Origin: Centroberyx gerrardi | Lineage: Eukaryota > Chordata > Actinopteri > Beryciformes > Berycidae | Assembly: GCF_048128805.1 (NCBI RefSeq) | Contig: NC_135999.1 | Coordinates: 22,245,659-22,309,658, forward strand | Reading direction: 5' to 3' | DNA length: 64,000 nucleotides | Translations under genes and position numbers: made by a program | The notes under the pieces: model-generated | What the model saw: the letters and a program-made list of their open reading frames with translations, nothing else | Database searches by the model: none | Told to the model about the DNA's origin: nothing | Shown: positions 38,182 through 51,305 of the stretch, in pieces | How positions within the stretch are numbered: the first letter of the stretch is position 1 | How the letters are laid out: each line of letters starts with the position of its first letter

Positions 38182-40899
38182 CTACATCTCGCAGATCCAT
38201 TTTTCGTCTTTGTCACATGACTCATCGTTCCAAACCCCGTTCCCTGTTTGACGACGCCAGAATTCCGCACAGTCCTGGTGTCCATTCCAGCTGTTGGGCT
38301 GGTCGCTGCCCCAGTACCTGCAGTACAGAGAGACATTCAAAAGGAGATTAATTGTTGTTTCCATGACTTTACCATTCCCTGGATGACTGAAATCATGAAT
38401 GGTGGCAAGACAAATCGTTCTAGGTTTGTTTTTTTTAATATCATGCAGAGATATGAGTTCAGTCTCTTACGCTGTGGTCAGTGACGTCCCGTCCACCCAC
38501 TTCCAATCTCCTTCTACTCTTTCGTCATTCAAGCCAATCCAGATTTCGTCCCCATCTCCATACAAACCATTGATGAATGACTGAGAGAGATAACATGATG
38601 AAGAGAGATAACATTCAAAACATCAAGCAAATTTACGTGAACAAGCGCGCAGCAACACATACTTGCACACATACATATAAATGCAAGCGCACACAGATAA
38701 ACGCACCATTTCTTCTGGGCTGTTGATGATTGCCAGGTCTGCCCCTTTGCTTTGACAGTCCTGTCTGCTCTGGGTCCAGGATTTACGGGCCATAGAAGGG
38801 AAGTAGCAGCTATTCTGAAACTTCTTCCAGCCAGGAAGACAGGTCTTTTCTGTAAATTTAATATATACATCAATCGATAAGTAGATAGTGAGAACAAGTC
38901 AGTGCTCCCTACCATCCTTTTGGAGTATTACAATTTTTTAACTCATTTTTGATGGTTGACTGATTAGTTTTTCACAAAACGGCATTGTCAGCAAAGTGAC
39001 ATTTCACTTTTGCTCCGCATGCTAAGAGTGGAGCAGAGCAGCCCACCTTTCTCAGTAATACACCTTCCCACTGAGCACTAGACATGATTTCAATGTTGTG
39101 TCTATGCTTTAGCTCTCGTATATAGCCCAGGTTTAGATCAAGCAGTAAATACATTATTAAATATTTAACACATAAACAGCTGTAGCTGAATATCAAAAAT
39201 ATGTACCAAAGAAGTCTATGTACAAGATAACGCTTGGTTTTCGTCATAAAGATGGAGTCATAGCCGTCTATGAAACTTTCACTTTGAACCACTACATGTA
39301 GCCAAATTGTAGCCTAAACATTAATCACCATTAAGACCTCCCAACACAAAATTGCTCAGTGTGTTCCTTCTTTGTTGAAAGAATAGTAATGATGAGGGAT
39401 ATAAATAATGAACATCCAAGGACAGATTGCAATCCAAGCCTAACCTAGACAATGTTCTGAAAGCAGAGCTCTCAACTATTACAAAAGTACACATCTACAC
39501 TATTGACATTCCTAACTGTTGGATAGACATCCAAACTATGCTTTTATGCTGAATATGCTGAATTCATTCTTGTATTTCTGTTTCCTTTTGCTTACCTCTC
39601 ATCGTTGCATTCAGTCTCTCAACTTCCCTCTGTAACTGCTCTCTCTCTGCAGTCAGGTTGTCGTATCTCATCTTTAACTTGTCTCTCTCCGCAGTTGTGT
39701 TGTTGTAACTGATCTGTAGCTGGTCTCGTTGTTGAATCAAAGCAGCATAACTAGCCTGCAGCTGGTTTGTCCCTTTTTCAAGTAAGTTGTAACTGGCCTG
39801 TAAATTGTCTCTCTCCTTAGTCAGGTTGTTGTGACTGCTCTGTAACTTGTCTTTCTCACTGGTGGAGGAGTTGTGGCTGATCTGTAACTTCTCTACTTCC
39901 TTAATCATGGAGTTGTAACTAATCTGCAACTGCTCTCTTGATCTGGTCAGGTTGTTGTATCTATTGTGTAAATTGTCCTTGTCTTTGGTCAGTGAGTTGT
40001 AATTGGTCTGTAACTCATTTGTCCGTTTGACCACTGAATTGTAACTTGTTTGTAACAAGTCTTTGGCTTTAGTCAAGGCATTGTTATTAGTCTGCAATTG
40101 GCCTTGACTGTTTTTTAGCTGGTCTTTCTCTTTTGTTAAAGCATTGTTACTGGTCCGTAACTGGCTTTCACTAATTTTAAGATCGTTTCTTTCTTTTGTC
40201 AGAATATCGTTATTGGTCCGTAATTGGTCTCTCTGTCTAGTTAAGTAATCGGTTTTGCTCTGTAACCGGGTTTGGATGCCTTGTAGTTCCCTTTTGTCTT
40301 TAAGCGTGGTCTTCAGGTTCTCCTGTATGTTGTCTTTCTCTTTAGTCATGGCATTGTAGCTGTTCTCTTGGTCTCTCTCTACTTTGCGATCTGCAGAAGA
40401 GGTGAGATATTGATAAACGTGTCCTGGATCAATGATCTCATCTCAGGTAACTTCTAAAAAACATTAGAATATTTGACAAAGAAAATAAAAAGGTAGACTC
40501 ACAGTGGACTCCCTGGCCTATGATCCCAGCCAGCAGGAGAACACACAGCAGCCCCAGACAGACTACAGCGGGCCTGAGAGGGCTCTTTCTCAACTCATGA
40601 ACTGAATCACAGGAAGGAGTAGAAATGTAAAAAATGATGAAGTGATCTGAGGAACTTGTGGGTTTGTCAACATGAGGATGAATGTGGCTGACTAAGATAT
40701 TTAACGATTTCACTGCAAAATGCTATACAGACAAACAACTTAGACATTTCCACAGTGAGATTAAATTTAACAAAAGCATGGTGGCTATCTCCTTTTGGAA
40801 TGAAGCTCTCATTTTTTTACCTGAATATTGAAACCTGCTGCCATTCGCTGTAAGGAGCTTATAGCCATTTTGACTGTCATCAATGTCCATGGTTGTCAT
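38182..40899 (-). CDS. C-type lectin receptor B, type II membrane protein
   Basis: Exons 40899-40821, 40601-40503, 40390-39596, 38849-38707, 38580-38471, 38317-38182; 1,362 nt, 453 residues. The tail starts [20 protein letters not shown] with YKLL. Membrane segment [17 protein letters not shown]. The stalk is as in A, with Tyr for Cys. The lectin domain has [53 protein letters not shown] and [17 protein letters not shown]. The ATG used for MVARQ in copy A is ATA here, so MTTM is the first start in frame. Function is inferred from the family: carbohydrate recognition and internalisation. Confidence 0.92.
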
Positions 40900-41944
40900 C
40901 GTAGAGTCACTCTTGCTGGCAACTATCTCTGCATCTGCTTCATGGGTTTGACCTCATCAAAGTCTTACCAGACCTAGTGTAAACAAAATATTTCACTTCT
41001 GAAATGGAGTCAGACAGAATTTTGGTAACACTTTATAATAAGGTTGTATTAACTAACATGAGTTAATGTATTTACTAAGTGCTTAACTAAGGAATGAATA
41101 CATGCTAACTAAGTAATTAACAAATGCATTTGTAAATGCAGTAATCAAACTGGACCAACTTGATGCATCATTGCCAGAGTTAAGTAATGTTTCACATGAA
41201 CTTGTAAGCCATTGGTAAGGCATAAAGAGCTGTCACTTTACAGTAGGTAATGTGAAATGGGTTATTTAAGAGTTAACAAATCACCAGGAAACTGTTAATA
41301 GAGGATGGAGATCTTTTGAAAGGAGTTGTAATTACAGTTTTGGGCATGCTTTGTTAATTTTAGTAAATGGTTTATTAATGGAAGAGGAAGTTCTAAAACT
41401 GAGACAGATCAGTCATCGAGTTTAACTACAGTATTTAATGCATTTGTTACTTAGTTAACATGAAATACATATTCATGCCTTAAGCATTTGTTCACCAATT
41501 AATGCATTAACTCTTGTTAGTTAATACAACTTTATTATAGTGTTACCAGAATTTTTAAACAATCCAACTACAGCTTCTCTCCTCTTACATCTCCTTTGAA
41601 TTGCATCCGCCTCTCACTTATTTACCTCCTCTACTTGCCCCAGTATGCTCATGTCTTAAAGAAAGACAATAAAGAAAATAAGAAAATAAATCCTTCCTAC
41701 CTGTTCTCCTCAGCTCTTATTATTTTACCTAACACTTTCACCATCACAGGAACATTTTATTACATCTAGGTGTAGAGACAGGGTGCTGACCCTTTCAATC
41801 CTTCCTGTTGATTGCTTACAAAAGTTGATAGAAATTTATTTGGCTTGTAGTGTGTTACTCATCATACATTTTCCTGCATAAGGATGCCAGATAAAGCCCT
41901 AAAGTATACTGTGAATGTAAGTTGAAAAATAAAGTAAGTCTTAC

Positions 41945-42035
41945 CTGGGCTTGCTAGAGATAATAACAAATACAGCAAAACAACTGGAAATAAAATGGTA
42001 ATCCTCTTGAGCAATCCCAAGAAACAGTTAATCAT
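41945..42035 (-). CDS. leader-exon ORF of lectin B, signal-peptide-like
   Basis: ATG at 42035 reads MINCFLGLLKRITILFPVVL, then LYLLLSLASPG, and ends in phase 1 at the donor CCCAG|GTAAGA. Charged N-region, long hydrophobic core and small residues at the end look like a signal peptide. Spliced to the lectin start exon (acceptor TAG near 40,976) it would stop after four or five more codons, so it may act as an upstream ORF. Confidence 0.45.
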
Positions 42036-44039
42036 GGATGTTTCAATGATTCGACCTCTGGAAGAGTTCAGCCTGCAGAAGTATTGGTTTTGTGTGTCAT
42101 GTTATACCACCCTTGAATCCTTGTGATATATTCTTTATACTTGTGGCCAGTGGGGCGGGAATTGGGGGTTGGTCAGGAGGCGGAGAGAGAGCCAGGGGCA
42201 GTCCAAGAGGCATACCTGCACCCATTTACCTCGATATTGTGTGTTTCAGTAGATGCTGGTAGGAAAGCTGTTGCACTGACGGACGAGTGCGTCAGTAAAC
42301 CTGATCGCGGCTCTCCATGGCACATGGTTGCCCACCCCTGCCGTGAGCTGAAGATTGATCTCAACACCAGAGGTGTGTAATTATATCTCCGAAATAAGTT
42401 TCGAAGATATTATGGATTCATCCTCCCGCGTCCGCTGCCGATCCTTCGTGTGAACACGATAACTTGAACAGTTTTTATAAGAATCTTTTCAAATTTGGTA
42501 TGGACATTGATGACCTCTAGAGGAAGAACTGTATTGATTTTGATATGTTTATGATTATAATAACTATTATTAATTAACTGATTAAATTAATCTCCATGCT
42601 ATTTGGACCCATATCTCACCAGTGGTGCATTATATTAGATTGAAATTTGTCAAGAGAATTGTTCAGGCAATTATGGAGATTTGTATGAAGTTTGCACTTT
42701 CTGTGATTATTATTAATAAATTAATTAATACATTTTTGTACTGTTACTTTTTTTTATTATTATTGTTTTTCTATTTGGGCTCAATTGCCCGTGAGATGGT
42801 AAATGCTAGAGCCATGAAACTTTGCACCACGGTCTAGTATGGCTTCAATTAGACCCACAAGAAATATGACCCACATCGGCCTGATGGTAGACGCTATAAT
42901 CAAAGATCAAAAATAAAAAAGTTTAAAGGGCTGTATCTCTCAAACCGTTTGTCCGATGTACATGAAACTTGGTACACATGTCCACCTAACCATACTCTAC
43001 AAATTTGCCATAAGGACCCTCAAGATTCGCTTGAAAATTTTTGAGATATTTTAAATTATTTGAAAAACACATTTTTAACATCTCCTACACCGTTTGACCG
43101 TTTACCACCAAAATCAGTCAGTAGCATCTATGGTCCTACGCTCTTTAAATTTTGTTGATAGATTGTTGATATCTATTGTAGTTTTGAAGATATTAACTCT
43201 TAAATTTGTTAAGGAGGTGTGGCCTATAAGCTAAATTGTTAGAACTTTGTGATAGATGGTCCAATCATCATGAAACTTAAACAACATGTTCACATATAAT
43301 GAATGAACATGTACACATGCTCTAGGACCATGTCCTAGTCAAAATCTGAAGTTTGGTCATCGTAAGTCAAAGTGGGCATGGCCTTTGACATTTTGGCTTA
43401 TACTCAAAGAGAATTTCACCAATCGCTATGAAACTTGGTAATCATGTTCCAACCCTTATGTGGAACATGCACACCAATTTCCATACAGATCCGACCAGAT
43501 TTTGCCCAACAGTGTACAGTGTACAGCTAAACACATAAAGCCAATACGAAGTTGGATATTGACACCTTTTAACTTGCTATTACATTCTTTAGTATCAGAA
43601 CTTGATAACTTGGGGCCTGATGGCTCAACAGCCTAATATGACAAAACTGACAGTAATGTTAATGCAAACTTCCACGTTTCAGCTCTGGCTGCTGTGCTGG
43701 CATGAACCCAGCCATCGCCGCTAGGCTGTTGAGCCATCCGGCCTCAAGTTATCAAGTTCTGATACTGAAGAATGTAATAGCAAGTTAAAGGGTGTCAATC
43801 CAATTTGGAATTGGCTTTACTGTGTTTAGCTGTACACTCAAAATGCTGCTGTTGGGCAAAATCTGGTCGGATCTGTATGGAAATTGGTGTGCATGTTCCA
43901 CATGAAGGTTGGAACATGATTACCAAGTTTCATAACGATTGGTGAAATTCTGTTTGAGTTATAAGCCAAAATGTCATAGGCTAAGCCCACTTTCACTAAT
44001 GACGACCAAACTCAGATTTTGACAAGACATGGCCTAGAG

Positions 44040-44792
44040 CAGTGGTTCTCAAAGTGGGGTCCGGGGACCCCCAGGGGTCCGTGGCACTCTGCCAGGGGGT
44101 CCGTGAAAAGTTTTCAGATTCATTCATTTAAATTATCATGATATAAAAAAAAGTTTTTTTTTTATTTATTTATTTTTTACAAAAGGTTTCATAGTTCAAC
44201 GTTCTACGTTCTACGTTCTAAGTTCTACGTTCTAATCTAACAAATCTATAAATTTATAAGCCAAGCACGTCACCCGTTACCGTGGAAACAACAATAACTG
44301 GTACGTCAGTCAGAGAGCGCCTCCGGCTGCTAGCATGCTACGAAGATGGACAGATTTTTAAAACGACCGGTTACGGCTACAAATGAAGTAAATGAAAAAC
44401 AAAAAACAAAAGTAAGGAAATACGATGAGGAGTATCTCCAGTATGGATTTACTGAAGTGGAAGGGAGGCCGAAATGTCTTATATGCCTGCAGTGTCTTGC
44501 CAATGAGGCGATGAAGCCTGCCAAATTGAAGAGACACCTCGAGACCAAGCATCCAGATTATATAAAAAAAGGCCGGTCTTTTTTTGAGAGGAAGGGCGAG
44601 GACTACCGCCAGCAACGGATGGTGACAAAGTTGTGGTTTGGGATTGTAGCAATGTTGCAGATGTTTTGCAATCTACTTGATACATATGTTGCAATGCAGG
44701 CATGTGTTCAGTTGTTATAGCCTGCATTTATTTTATGATTAGACTTTTATCAATCATTACGTATGAACTAAGAGTGAAACACTTTTATCTTG

Positions 44793-44850
<58 letters not shown>

Positions 44851-45214
44851 TCTGAAATGCACTTCAAATTAACACTTTTCTCTTGATTTCCCTTTGATAT
44901 TTTGTTTAGGTACAGTGTTACTTGCAGCTAATTGATTGATTGTTTTATGGGTATTCTGTGTTGAGATGGTGCAAATATTTTTAATAAATATCTAATATCT
45001 TTCTAATACATTTCTCTTGTGTTGTTCTTTCACATAACTAAGACTATAGAAGTGTAAAAAATAGGCTACGTCAGATTATTCCAAGGGACATACATGTCAA
45101 GTCAAGTCAATTTTTATTTATATAGCCCAAAATCACAAATCAGAATGAGGGGGTCCCCGGTATATTCTCTATCTTGTAAGGGGTCCTTGGCTGAAAAACA
45201 ATTGAGAACCTCTG
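44040..45214 (+). mobile_element. non-autonomous hAT element with BED zinc-finger remnant
   Basis: Ends CAGTGGTTCTCAA and TTGAGAACCTCTG, flanked by the 8-bp target duplication GCCTAGAG (44032-44039 and 45215-45222). Inside, the plus-strand ORF 44346-44720 encodes a ZBED-like N-terminus: MDRFLKRP, YLQYGFTEVEGRPKCLICLQ, then KLKRHLETKHPDY (C2H2-type BED finger). The catalytic part is missing. Nested in the palindromic element. Confidence 0.9.
44794..44846. repeat. (TG)n microsatellite in hAT copy B
   Basis: About 53 bases of TG, against about 20 in the copy at 57964-57983. Confidence 0.95.
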
Positions 45215-46440
45215 GCCTAGAGCATGTGTACCGAATTTCGTGCATTTGCACCTATTGGATTAGGAGATACAGTTTTCTGGCCTTTGTGGTGCCCCCTATT
45301 GGTCAATATTTTAATGGCTTTGCACACATGTTCATTCATTATATGTGAAAATGTTTTCCAAGTTTCATGATGATTGGACCATCTATCACAAAGTTATCAC
45401 AATTTAGCTTATAGGCCACACCTCCTTGTTGTGAGTTAATATCTTCAAAACTATAGTAGATATCAACAATCTATAGATAAAATTTAAAGAGCGTAGGACC
45501 ATAAATGCTATACTGACCGATTTTGGTGGTAATCGGTCAAACGGTGTAGGAGGAGATGATAATATGTCAAACATTTTCAAGCGAACCTTGAGGGTCCTTC
45601 CACAAACGGTGTGGGAGATACAGCCCTTTAAACTTTTTAGATTTTGACCTTTAATTATAGCGCCACAGTCGGGCTGATGGGGGTCACATTTCTTGTGGGT
45701 CTAATTGAAGCCATACTAGACCATGGTGCAAAGTTTCATGGCTCTAGCATTTACCATCTCTCGGGAAATTGAGCCCAAAGAGAAAAATAATAATAATAAA
45801 ATAAAGTAACAGTATAAAAATTAATTTAGTAATTTATTAATAATAATCACAGATGTATTTGTATGAAGTGCAAACTTCATACAAATCTCCATAATTGCCT
45901 GAACAATTCTCTTGACAAATTGAAATCCAATATAATGCACCATTGGTGAGATATGGGTCCAAATAGCATGGAGATTAATTTAATCAGTTAATTAATAATA
46001 GTTATTATAATCATAAACGGTAACACTTTACAATAAGGGTACATTAGTTAAGGGTTAGTTAATGCTTAATAAGCATTAACTAACCCTTAACTAACAGTTA
46101 ACTAATGTGTCTGGTAATCATTTACTAATGGTGTTCATGTTAACTAAGGTATTAATTTATACATGATTTAATAATCATCTTTATAAACTATTAAATAATG
46201 TATAAATTAATACCTTAATTAACATGAACACCATTTTGGGGATATAATAATGTGAGTAATGTAAAGAGACTGGCAATGTCACTTTCGCAATCAGTGGTTC
46301 AATGTGACATGAAAAATTATGAGGAAGTTTAGATTTCACAGAACACACAGAAATGCTGAATATGCTGTTTCAGTCAACATAGCCTTATACTATTTAATGT
46401 TCCTTATTCTCTCTTAAAAGGCTGCACTTGGGGCTCCCCG

Positions 46441-46600
46441 GTGACTCACAGAGTAGAGCGCGTACCGCATAAGGCTCAGTCCTTCCCGCAGCGACCCGGG
46501 TTCGAATCTGGCCCGTGGTCATTTGCTGCATGTCCTCCCCATACCTTCCTGTCTCTCTCTCACACTGTCTCTATCAAAAATAAAACATTAAAAAAAAAAA
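46441..46600 (+). mobile_element. tRNA-derived SINE, unit B
   Basis: Starts GGGCTCCCCGGTGACTCACA; box A region GACTCACAGAGTAGAGC and box B GGGTTCGAATCTGG; poly(A) end. The target duplication AAAAGGCTGCACTTG is at 46426-46440 and 46601-46615. The site is empty in unit A (near 35,995). Confidence 0.9.
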
Positions 46601-46702
46601 AAAAGGCTGCACTTGATTTCTCAAACATGCTAGCACCATGATCCATGATGTTTAACTGTAGTTGCTGGCTGGATTTCCTGCATTCTATGATACATTTGTG
46701 AT

Positions 46703-46950
46703 ATCAAGCTTTAAATAGGAACACCCCCCCGTCCCGGTGAATATTAACTTTTTGTAACTTGTTTGTACAATGTCAGTATGTTTTTGTCTCTGTACCACTG
46801 TACAATGTCAATGTGTTTTTGGGTTTCTGTTTATTGATTGTGTGTGTTTTTTCTGTTATTTTGTATCATGTCTTTGAACTGTTTTCGTGTGTGCATCAAC
46901 TGTGAAAAGAATTTCCTCTCTGAGGACAATAAACTAACTAACTAACTTAA
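46703..46950 (+). mobile_element. LINE-like 3' end insertion
   Basis: Relative to unit A (36,118) there is an insert with GTACAATGTCAGTATGTTTT, CTGAGGACAATAAACTAACT and a terminal AACT repeat, as at the 3' ends of fish non-LTR elements. Also in unit C (about 59,890-60,140). Confidence 0.6.
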
Positions 46951-46999
46951 CTATATACATGCAATGTGTTCATGCGAATGGGGAACAGGCAGACATTTT

Positions 47000-49945
47000 A
47001 CCGTTGTTCTTACCCAGATTGTTAGTCTGATGTAAGCACTTTTCATGCTACTGAATTATCTTTTCTAGTTCCACTTCCCTCAACCACCATATATGTAAGC
47101 TTAACAGGTTTGGATCTTAAGCCTGTCAAGAGAAGTTACCATGGGAAAAACTACATAGTATGATTCTCACAGAAACAGGTCTGGTCCAAGGCTTTGCAGG
47201 CTTTGGTTTTCTTCTTATCTGTTCAACATTCACTATCTCTACAGGTAACTTTTCCTCCTCACCAGCCTTACTTACACATGTGTGGGCAACCATGTTCCAT
47301 GGAGGGCTGAGAGTATGCAGGTTTTCATTCCAACCAAACACTATACCAGGTCATTTCACTGATGAGCACATCTTCATGTAGTAAAAAAAATGTAAGTTTG
47401 TTGTTGTTGTTGTATGTTTGCACGGTCTATGGCAGTAATTTTTGTTGGCAGGTGAGCTTTGTTCATCTTCCACCTGAATGCGCGCTGTGATGACAGAAGT
47501 TACCATGACACGAAATGCGACAGTTGGTCCAAATCACAAGCGGTCTGTTGATTTGGCCATTTCATGCGGAAAAGTTGCGGCAATTTTGCAAAACTGCAAG
47601 CTCTTGCAAATATTGCGGAGATTTCTTGAATTTGCATTAATTATTGCGATCGCAAAATCACAATTTCCTGGAGGGACTGAATAATGAATGAATTAATAGT
47701 TATAGAATTAGAACTACTGTGGCAAAAGTGAGGAGTATGAAGTTGCTTTTGTATCTTTATTTTGAAAGTGAAAAAAAAAGTGAAAGAGAAAAACGGTCTG
47801 AAAGTAGCAACTGAAAACAAAAGTTTGATAGTTTGATGTTCAGTTTTTGATTTTTCTACTTTTCACTCACAATGTCAATTTTTCATTAATTCAAATATTT
47901 TTTTATTGACTCACATCTTTTTTCAGTCATTCAAATGTTTTTGGCTTCATTTTTGTGGGTATTGTGTACAAGAGAAGGGTGTGGTGAGGGAGCGCTATGG
48001 TAGGTGAATGACAGCTTTATCACATCACTTCTCCAGCACTCGAGATGGCTGAATGTGTTGCTGATTTATTGGAAACTTTGCAAACACACTCTTGAACATG
48101 CCATTATGTTGAGAGCTTGTACACTGACATGAGGCTAATTTTATGCCTACATTTCATTATTTATATTTCTTCCTTGTTAGCAAGTATGTTAGCTAGTGTG
48201 TTAGCTGTTCTTGTAGCTGGTCTTAGGTTACTTTACAATAATGAATGAATGAATAAATGAATAAATGCTCTGGCTTTTTTTGGTGTGAAGCAACTCATGG
48301 ACCTGTACTACAACTAGGAGTCGCCAAAATCAACAATATTCAAATCCAACACATAGGTGCTTCTATAACCCAAGTGACAAACCCGCACCCACACTCCACC
48401 CTTTAACATTTAGATTAGGTGGCTGGTGATGGTGCTGACTGATTTTCCTGCAGATTTATGACGGCAGAGCCTGATGTCCTCTGTAGTCACCATTTGTAGG
48501 TTAGTACATCATTCTTTTGACATCTGCATTGAATGCTCACCTTGGATTACGACACCAAGGACTGCAACATCAAATCCTGTCTATTGATAAATGCTTGTAT
48601 AAGTATATTTTCTTAAATCTTAGAGCAGCAGTAGTGGTGAACAAGGCTTACAGTAAACCAGCCCCAAAGTATATCATGTGTGAGTTTGTGCCAAGCAGAT
48701 GACTGATGATGAAAGCACACAGCTATACAATATTGACAGTAGGCCTATATGTGCAGAGTGATGTGTACAGTACTGTATAACCCACTGTCCACATTATGTA
48801 TTGCACTGTCCCTTTGTGCTGTATGTAATGTCATGTTACCTGTGTTGTATCTGTGTCAGTATGCACTGTGGGACTGTGAATTGTCAATATGTCTCAGCAC
48901 CAATATCACCAAGACAAAATTCTGTACATTATCTACACTACACTGCACTTCTTTTCAACATGTACCAAGTATGTGCTTATCATTGTAAACACAAACTTAA
49001 TCCACTGGAACACTCAATCCCATGAAATCTGATAGCTTTTTCATTGCATTGGCTCAAAAACTCATAGCATGAGCAATTAAGAAATGTATTCTAATTTTAA
49101 ATCTTTGCTTTTTCCCTTCAAATATGTTTCAGAGTAATCCAACAAAGTAATCCAATAGCAAGTATTCACTTCATCTGTCATTAATCATTCAATCATTCCT
49201 TTACAAGACTGTTTGTAATCTGATTACTGTTTTTGCAGTACCTGTAACAGATTAGTTGCTATTTTTATCAGACTACTGTAATGAAATTACATGTAGGCCT
49301 AATCAGTTACTCTCCTACCCTGTTTACACATAACACTTAACCAAACCAGCATTAGTAAACCCTGCTTGCTCTTTTTTGCGGTGATTCATCACACCAGTAG
49401 CACAAGAAATACAAGGTGAATTCTTTTATTTGTAATCAATCATTCTTTGTATTTGTATGTATGATTGAAGCACCTGAGCACAATGAGTGTTAGTAGATAG
49501 TTAAAGAGCAAGAAAATATTAGAGATATTTTAGAAATCAGAAACAGAAATAACAGACCTTAAAAGGTATGGCCAATGTGTGAGTATTTAACAAAACAGCG
49601 TAATAATTTGCACTAATGCATCAACGACTTGTCATTCATCCTATACAATAAACACTACTCTTAAACTGAAATTGAGGTTGCAAAATAAGGGGGGGAAATC
49701 GATTGCATTGCAATGTGACTACCATACAACACAGCCATTTGCCACATATGTCAATTTCCAGTAAGAAAAACATTAATTGAATGGTTCTTAATACATATAG
49801 CATATGTATAATTACTTGCTGGAGTCCACTCCCCCTGAATTAATGTCAGCCACACACAATGGGCAAACGTGTCCCCTCCCGGTCACATGATGAGCAGCAA
49901 TGGCAGAATGTATTGCAGTAACTGTTGTGGAATTTCTTCAATAAA
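47000..49945. other. non-coding remainder of unit B
   Basis: Holds a LINE-derived piece at 47,190-47,380 (internally deleted against unit C), a T/A-rich stretch at 47,760-47,950, an AATG array at 48,240-48,268, and flank homologous to 28.96-29.8 kb. No coding exon is supported. Confidence 0.55.
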
Positions 49946-51305
49946 CAAACTCACTTGACTGCTCTTGATTATGCTTTTATTTTACATGCACGTGAGAAAG
50001 GTCAACACCCTATAGTGAAATGATTCTTCACAGTGGACACTGGATACCTGCCGTTATTTATGCTTTGCTCTGAGAGGAGCTAAGTAGTAAGAAGTGGAAA
50101 CTTACATACAACCAGCCTGCAGTGACACCTACAGGCCTATAGTGGTACACAGCTTATATTCACAATTCCTCCACATTAGCCAGCAGCAGCTACTCAACAA
50201 TTGTATGTCCACTTTATTATCTCCTTATTAGCTGATTTTTCATGCTATAATATATACCTATTTACCAATAAATGCCAAAAATGTTCAAAATGTTTATTTT
50301 CTCATATTTTCATATCAAAATCCTTACTGGAAAACAATGTATTTTGAATGGTTACCTCATGCCATACCAGTAGGCAGAATAAAAATTCCAAGCAATACCA
50401 TCACATATTTTTGAACAATTACGCTCCTCCGCCCCTCTTTCAAGAACTGATATCCCATTGGTTTACACTGTCGAATGAACCCTCCCCACGTTATGTCCTG
50501 GCCCAATATACTGTTTCAACAGGAAACACATCAAGAGAGCAAGATGCTCTCAAAAATGTTGTTTCATTGTGACTTTAAAACGGGTACAACCGCCACAGTT
50601 GCTATGTCACTCCCTGCCTGGGAATCCATTAATGAGAGTGCCATTGTGCCCTTTGTCATTGGATCATCCTCAACCAATCACAGTAGCAAATGAGTGTGAC
50701 ATAATCTGACACTTTCCTCACCTGGGTAGACTGATCTGTAAAAAATTATTTATTTGTTAAAAATGCCACAGTTAGTTGATAGTTTCCTTATTTCAGTGTA
50801 TCCCATACAGAACGATAGCTCCAATATCTACTAATGTGAAACTGGGATTAGGTGCTAACAGGTATAAACTGTACAGAATGTATTTTTGAAAATCTCAGTA
50901 CAATGCTAATATGATAATTAGCCTCTCTCAACCCATCTGCTCTAGCACCAGCAGGGCCAACTGGTAAATTAAACTTTTTCCAAATCCAAGTTCCAAAGTT
51001 ACTCATTACAACAAAATACATTTTAGTTCTCAATGTCAACAATGCTTTAGGTTTGTGTGTAATTTGGTCAAATACAACTTTGGAACAGAAGCTATCTGCT
51101 CCTTTGAATGAAAGATGTTTGCTTCAGTTGCCCTTATTTTGCCATTAACGCCAATACACTGAGAGCAGATCCTATGTGCGATTTTTTTCCCTAACACGCT
51201 TCACAGTGATATTTGTTCTACCCTAAAACTGAGGTTGAATAAGATCTCTGACCTACCATACACTGACCAGAAAGGTTGGCTATAAGGCCATTCTATATAG
51301 GAAAT

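Larger units (their letters stand above)
42380..46020. mobile_element. large palindromic (foldback) element, unit B
   Basis: The outer arms match in inverse: 42,546-42,600 with 45,945-46,018, continuing inward on both sides through the AAACTTTGCACCA region. A second inner palindrome is centred near 43,670 (arms about 43,500-43,650 and 43,700-43,860). Only short ORFs lie inside. Absent from the equivalent place in unit A. Confidence 0.8.
36860..49945. repeat. segmental duplication unit B (about 13.1 kb)
   Basis: Direct repeat of the following unit. Paired landmarks: stalk exon 39596/52739 (offset 13,143), leader ATG 42035/55222 (13,187), hAT start 44040/57217 (13,177), SINE 46441/59607 (13,166). 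It contains lectin B, a palindromic element, a hAT, a SINE and LINE pieces. Confidence 0.93.

Noticed and set aside
42123-42380. plus-strand ORF of 85 codons, repeated at 55310
   Set aside because: Conserved only because the whole unit is duplicated; it starts within repeats and has no domain.
45094-45348. plus-strand ORF of 84 codons, repeated at 58221
   Set aside because: Crosses the right end of the hAT into the palindromic element, so it is chimeric repeat sequence.
46441-46515. tRNA gene from the box A/B sequence
   Set aside because: Cannot fold into a tRNA cloverleaf as read; it is the head of a SINE with a poly(A) tail and target duplication.
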